A stretch of 64,000 bases of DNA, taken from assembly GCF_003697165.2 (NCBI RefSeq), contig NZ_CP033092.2, forward strand, positions 4,839,502-4,903,501, in the 5' to 3' direction. The translations under genes were made by a program, and so were the position numbers. Below, piece by piece: positions 63,652 to 64,000 of this stretch (the stretch's first letter is position 1; each line of letters begins with the position of its first letter). Origin of the DNA: Escherichia coli DSM 30083 = JCM 1649 = ATCC 11775 (GTDB lineage Bacteria > Pseudomonadota > Gammaproteobacteria > Enterobacterales > Enterobacteriaceae). The notes below the pieces were generated by a model that saw only the letters and a list, made by a program, of their open reading frames with translations, was not told the origin of the DNA and made no database searches.

Positions 63652-64000
63652 GATCGTTCTGGATCTTTATTAGATCGATTAAGCCAATTTTTGTCTATGG
63701 TCATTAAATTTTCCAATATGCGGCGTAAATCGTGCCCGGCCCGCGGCAGGATCGTTTACACTTAGCGAGTTCTGGATCATCCTGTGGATAAATCGGGAAA
63801 ATCTGTGAGAAACAGAAGATCTCTTGCGCAGTTTAGGCTATGATCCGCGGTCCCGATCGTTTTGCAGGATCTTGATCGGGCATATAACCGCAGACAGCGG
63901 TTCGTGCGTCACCCTCATGCAGGGTCTTTTCGACGTACGTCAACAATCATGAATGTTTCAGCCTTAGTCATTATCGACTTTTGTTCGAGTGGAGTCCGCC
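63652..64000 (+). promoter_or_regulatory. dnaA promoter and leader region
   Basis: The last bases of the window, GAGTGGAGTCCGCC, are the known sequence immediately before the dnaA GTG, so dnaA should start at 64001. A -10-like TATGAT (63839-63844) is placed as dnaAp2 and TACACT (63757-63762) as dnaAp1. A DnaA box lies between them. Ten GATC sites occur from 63652 to 63877, fitting SeqA/Dam control of dnaA after replication. Confidence 0.85.
63783..63791 (-). promoter_or_regulatory. DnaA box in the dnaA promoter region
   Basis: TGTGGATAA is the reverse complement of the perfect box TTATCCACA and sits between the two proposed dnaA promoters, the position known for DnaA autorepression. Confidence 0.93.

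Overview
This window is a stretch of the Escherichia coli (or Shigella) chromosome around the replication origin. Nearly every predicted protein matches a known E. coli K-12 protein in sequence and length as far as I can recall them. The gene order is the K-12 order read in reverse: maoP-hdfR-rrnC-yieP-hsrA-rbs-kup-ravA-viaA-asnA-asnC-mioC-oriC-mnmG-rsmG-atp-glmUS-pst-phoU-bgl-yieLK-cbrB-yieH-adeP-chrR-yieE-yidZ-mdtL-tna-mnmE-yidC-yidD-rnpA-rpmH. The last base of the window lies just before where the dnaA GTG start is expected. All comparisons to K-12 are from memory, not from a search.

Bases 1-7100: maoP and hdfR diverge, followed on the minus strand by a complete rRNA operon of the rrnC type (16S, tRNA-Glu, 23S, 5S, then tRNA-Asp and tRNA-Trp, with its terminator, boxA leader and tandem P1/P2 promoters). 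Bases 7100-17120: the GntR regulator yieP and the MFS gene hsrA converge on the ribose operon rbsDACBKR, which has an 18-bp perfect RbsR operator, and then the potassium transporter kup. Bases 17120-22430: ravA-viaA, asnA/asnC and mioC.

Bases 22438-22713 hold a full oriC, with DnaA boxes R1-R4, three AT-rich 13-mers and 13 GATC sites. It is flanked by mioC and mnmG. The genes mnmG, rsmG, the nine-gene atp operon for F1Fo ATP synthase, glmU-glmS and the phosphate-responsive pstSCAB-phoU operon then run on the plus strand to 41490.

Bases 41500-49700: an apparently intact bglGFBH operon for aryl-beta-glucosides with both antiterminator/terminator modules, followed by yieL and yieK. Bases 49700-56120: mostly minus-strand genes (cbrB without its usual partner cbrC, yieH, chrR, yieE, yidZ, mdtL) plus the adenine permease adeP on the plus strand. 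Bases 56200-59400: the tryptophanase operon tnaCAB, including the 24-residue leader peptide. Bases 59500-64000: mnmE-yidC-yidD-rnpA-rpmH and the dnaA regulatory region with a DnaA box and a GATC cluster.

I found no prophage, insertion sequence, CRISPR array, toxin-antitoxin pair, defence island or unrecognised multi-gene system. The points worth a second look are small: loss of cbrC beside a perfect CreB tag, a 3' poly-A difference that shortens BglB, an extra phased pair of PhoB-like half-sites, a second RbsR-like core, unexplained perfect hairpins, and the gene-free stretch before the atp operon.
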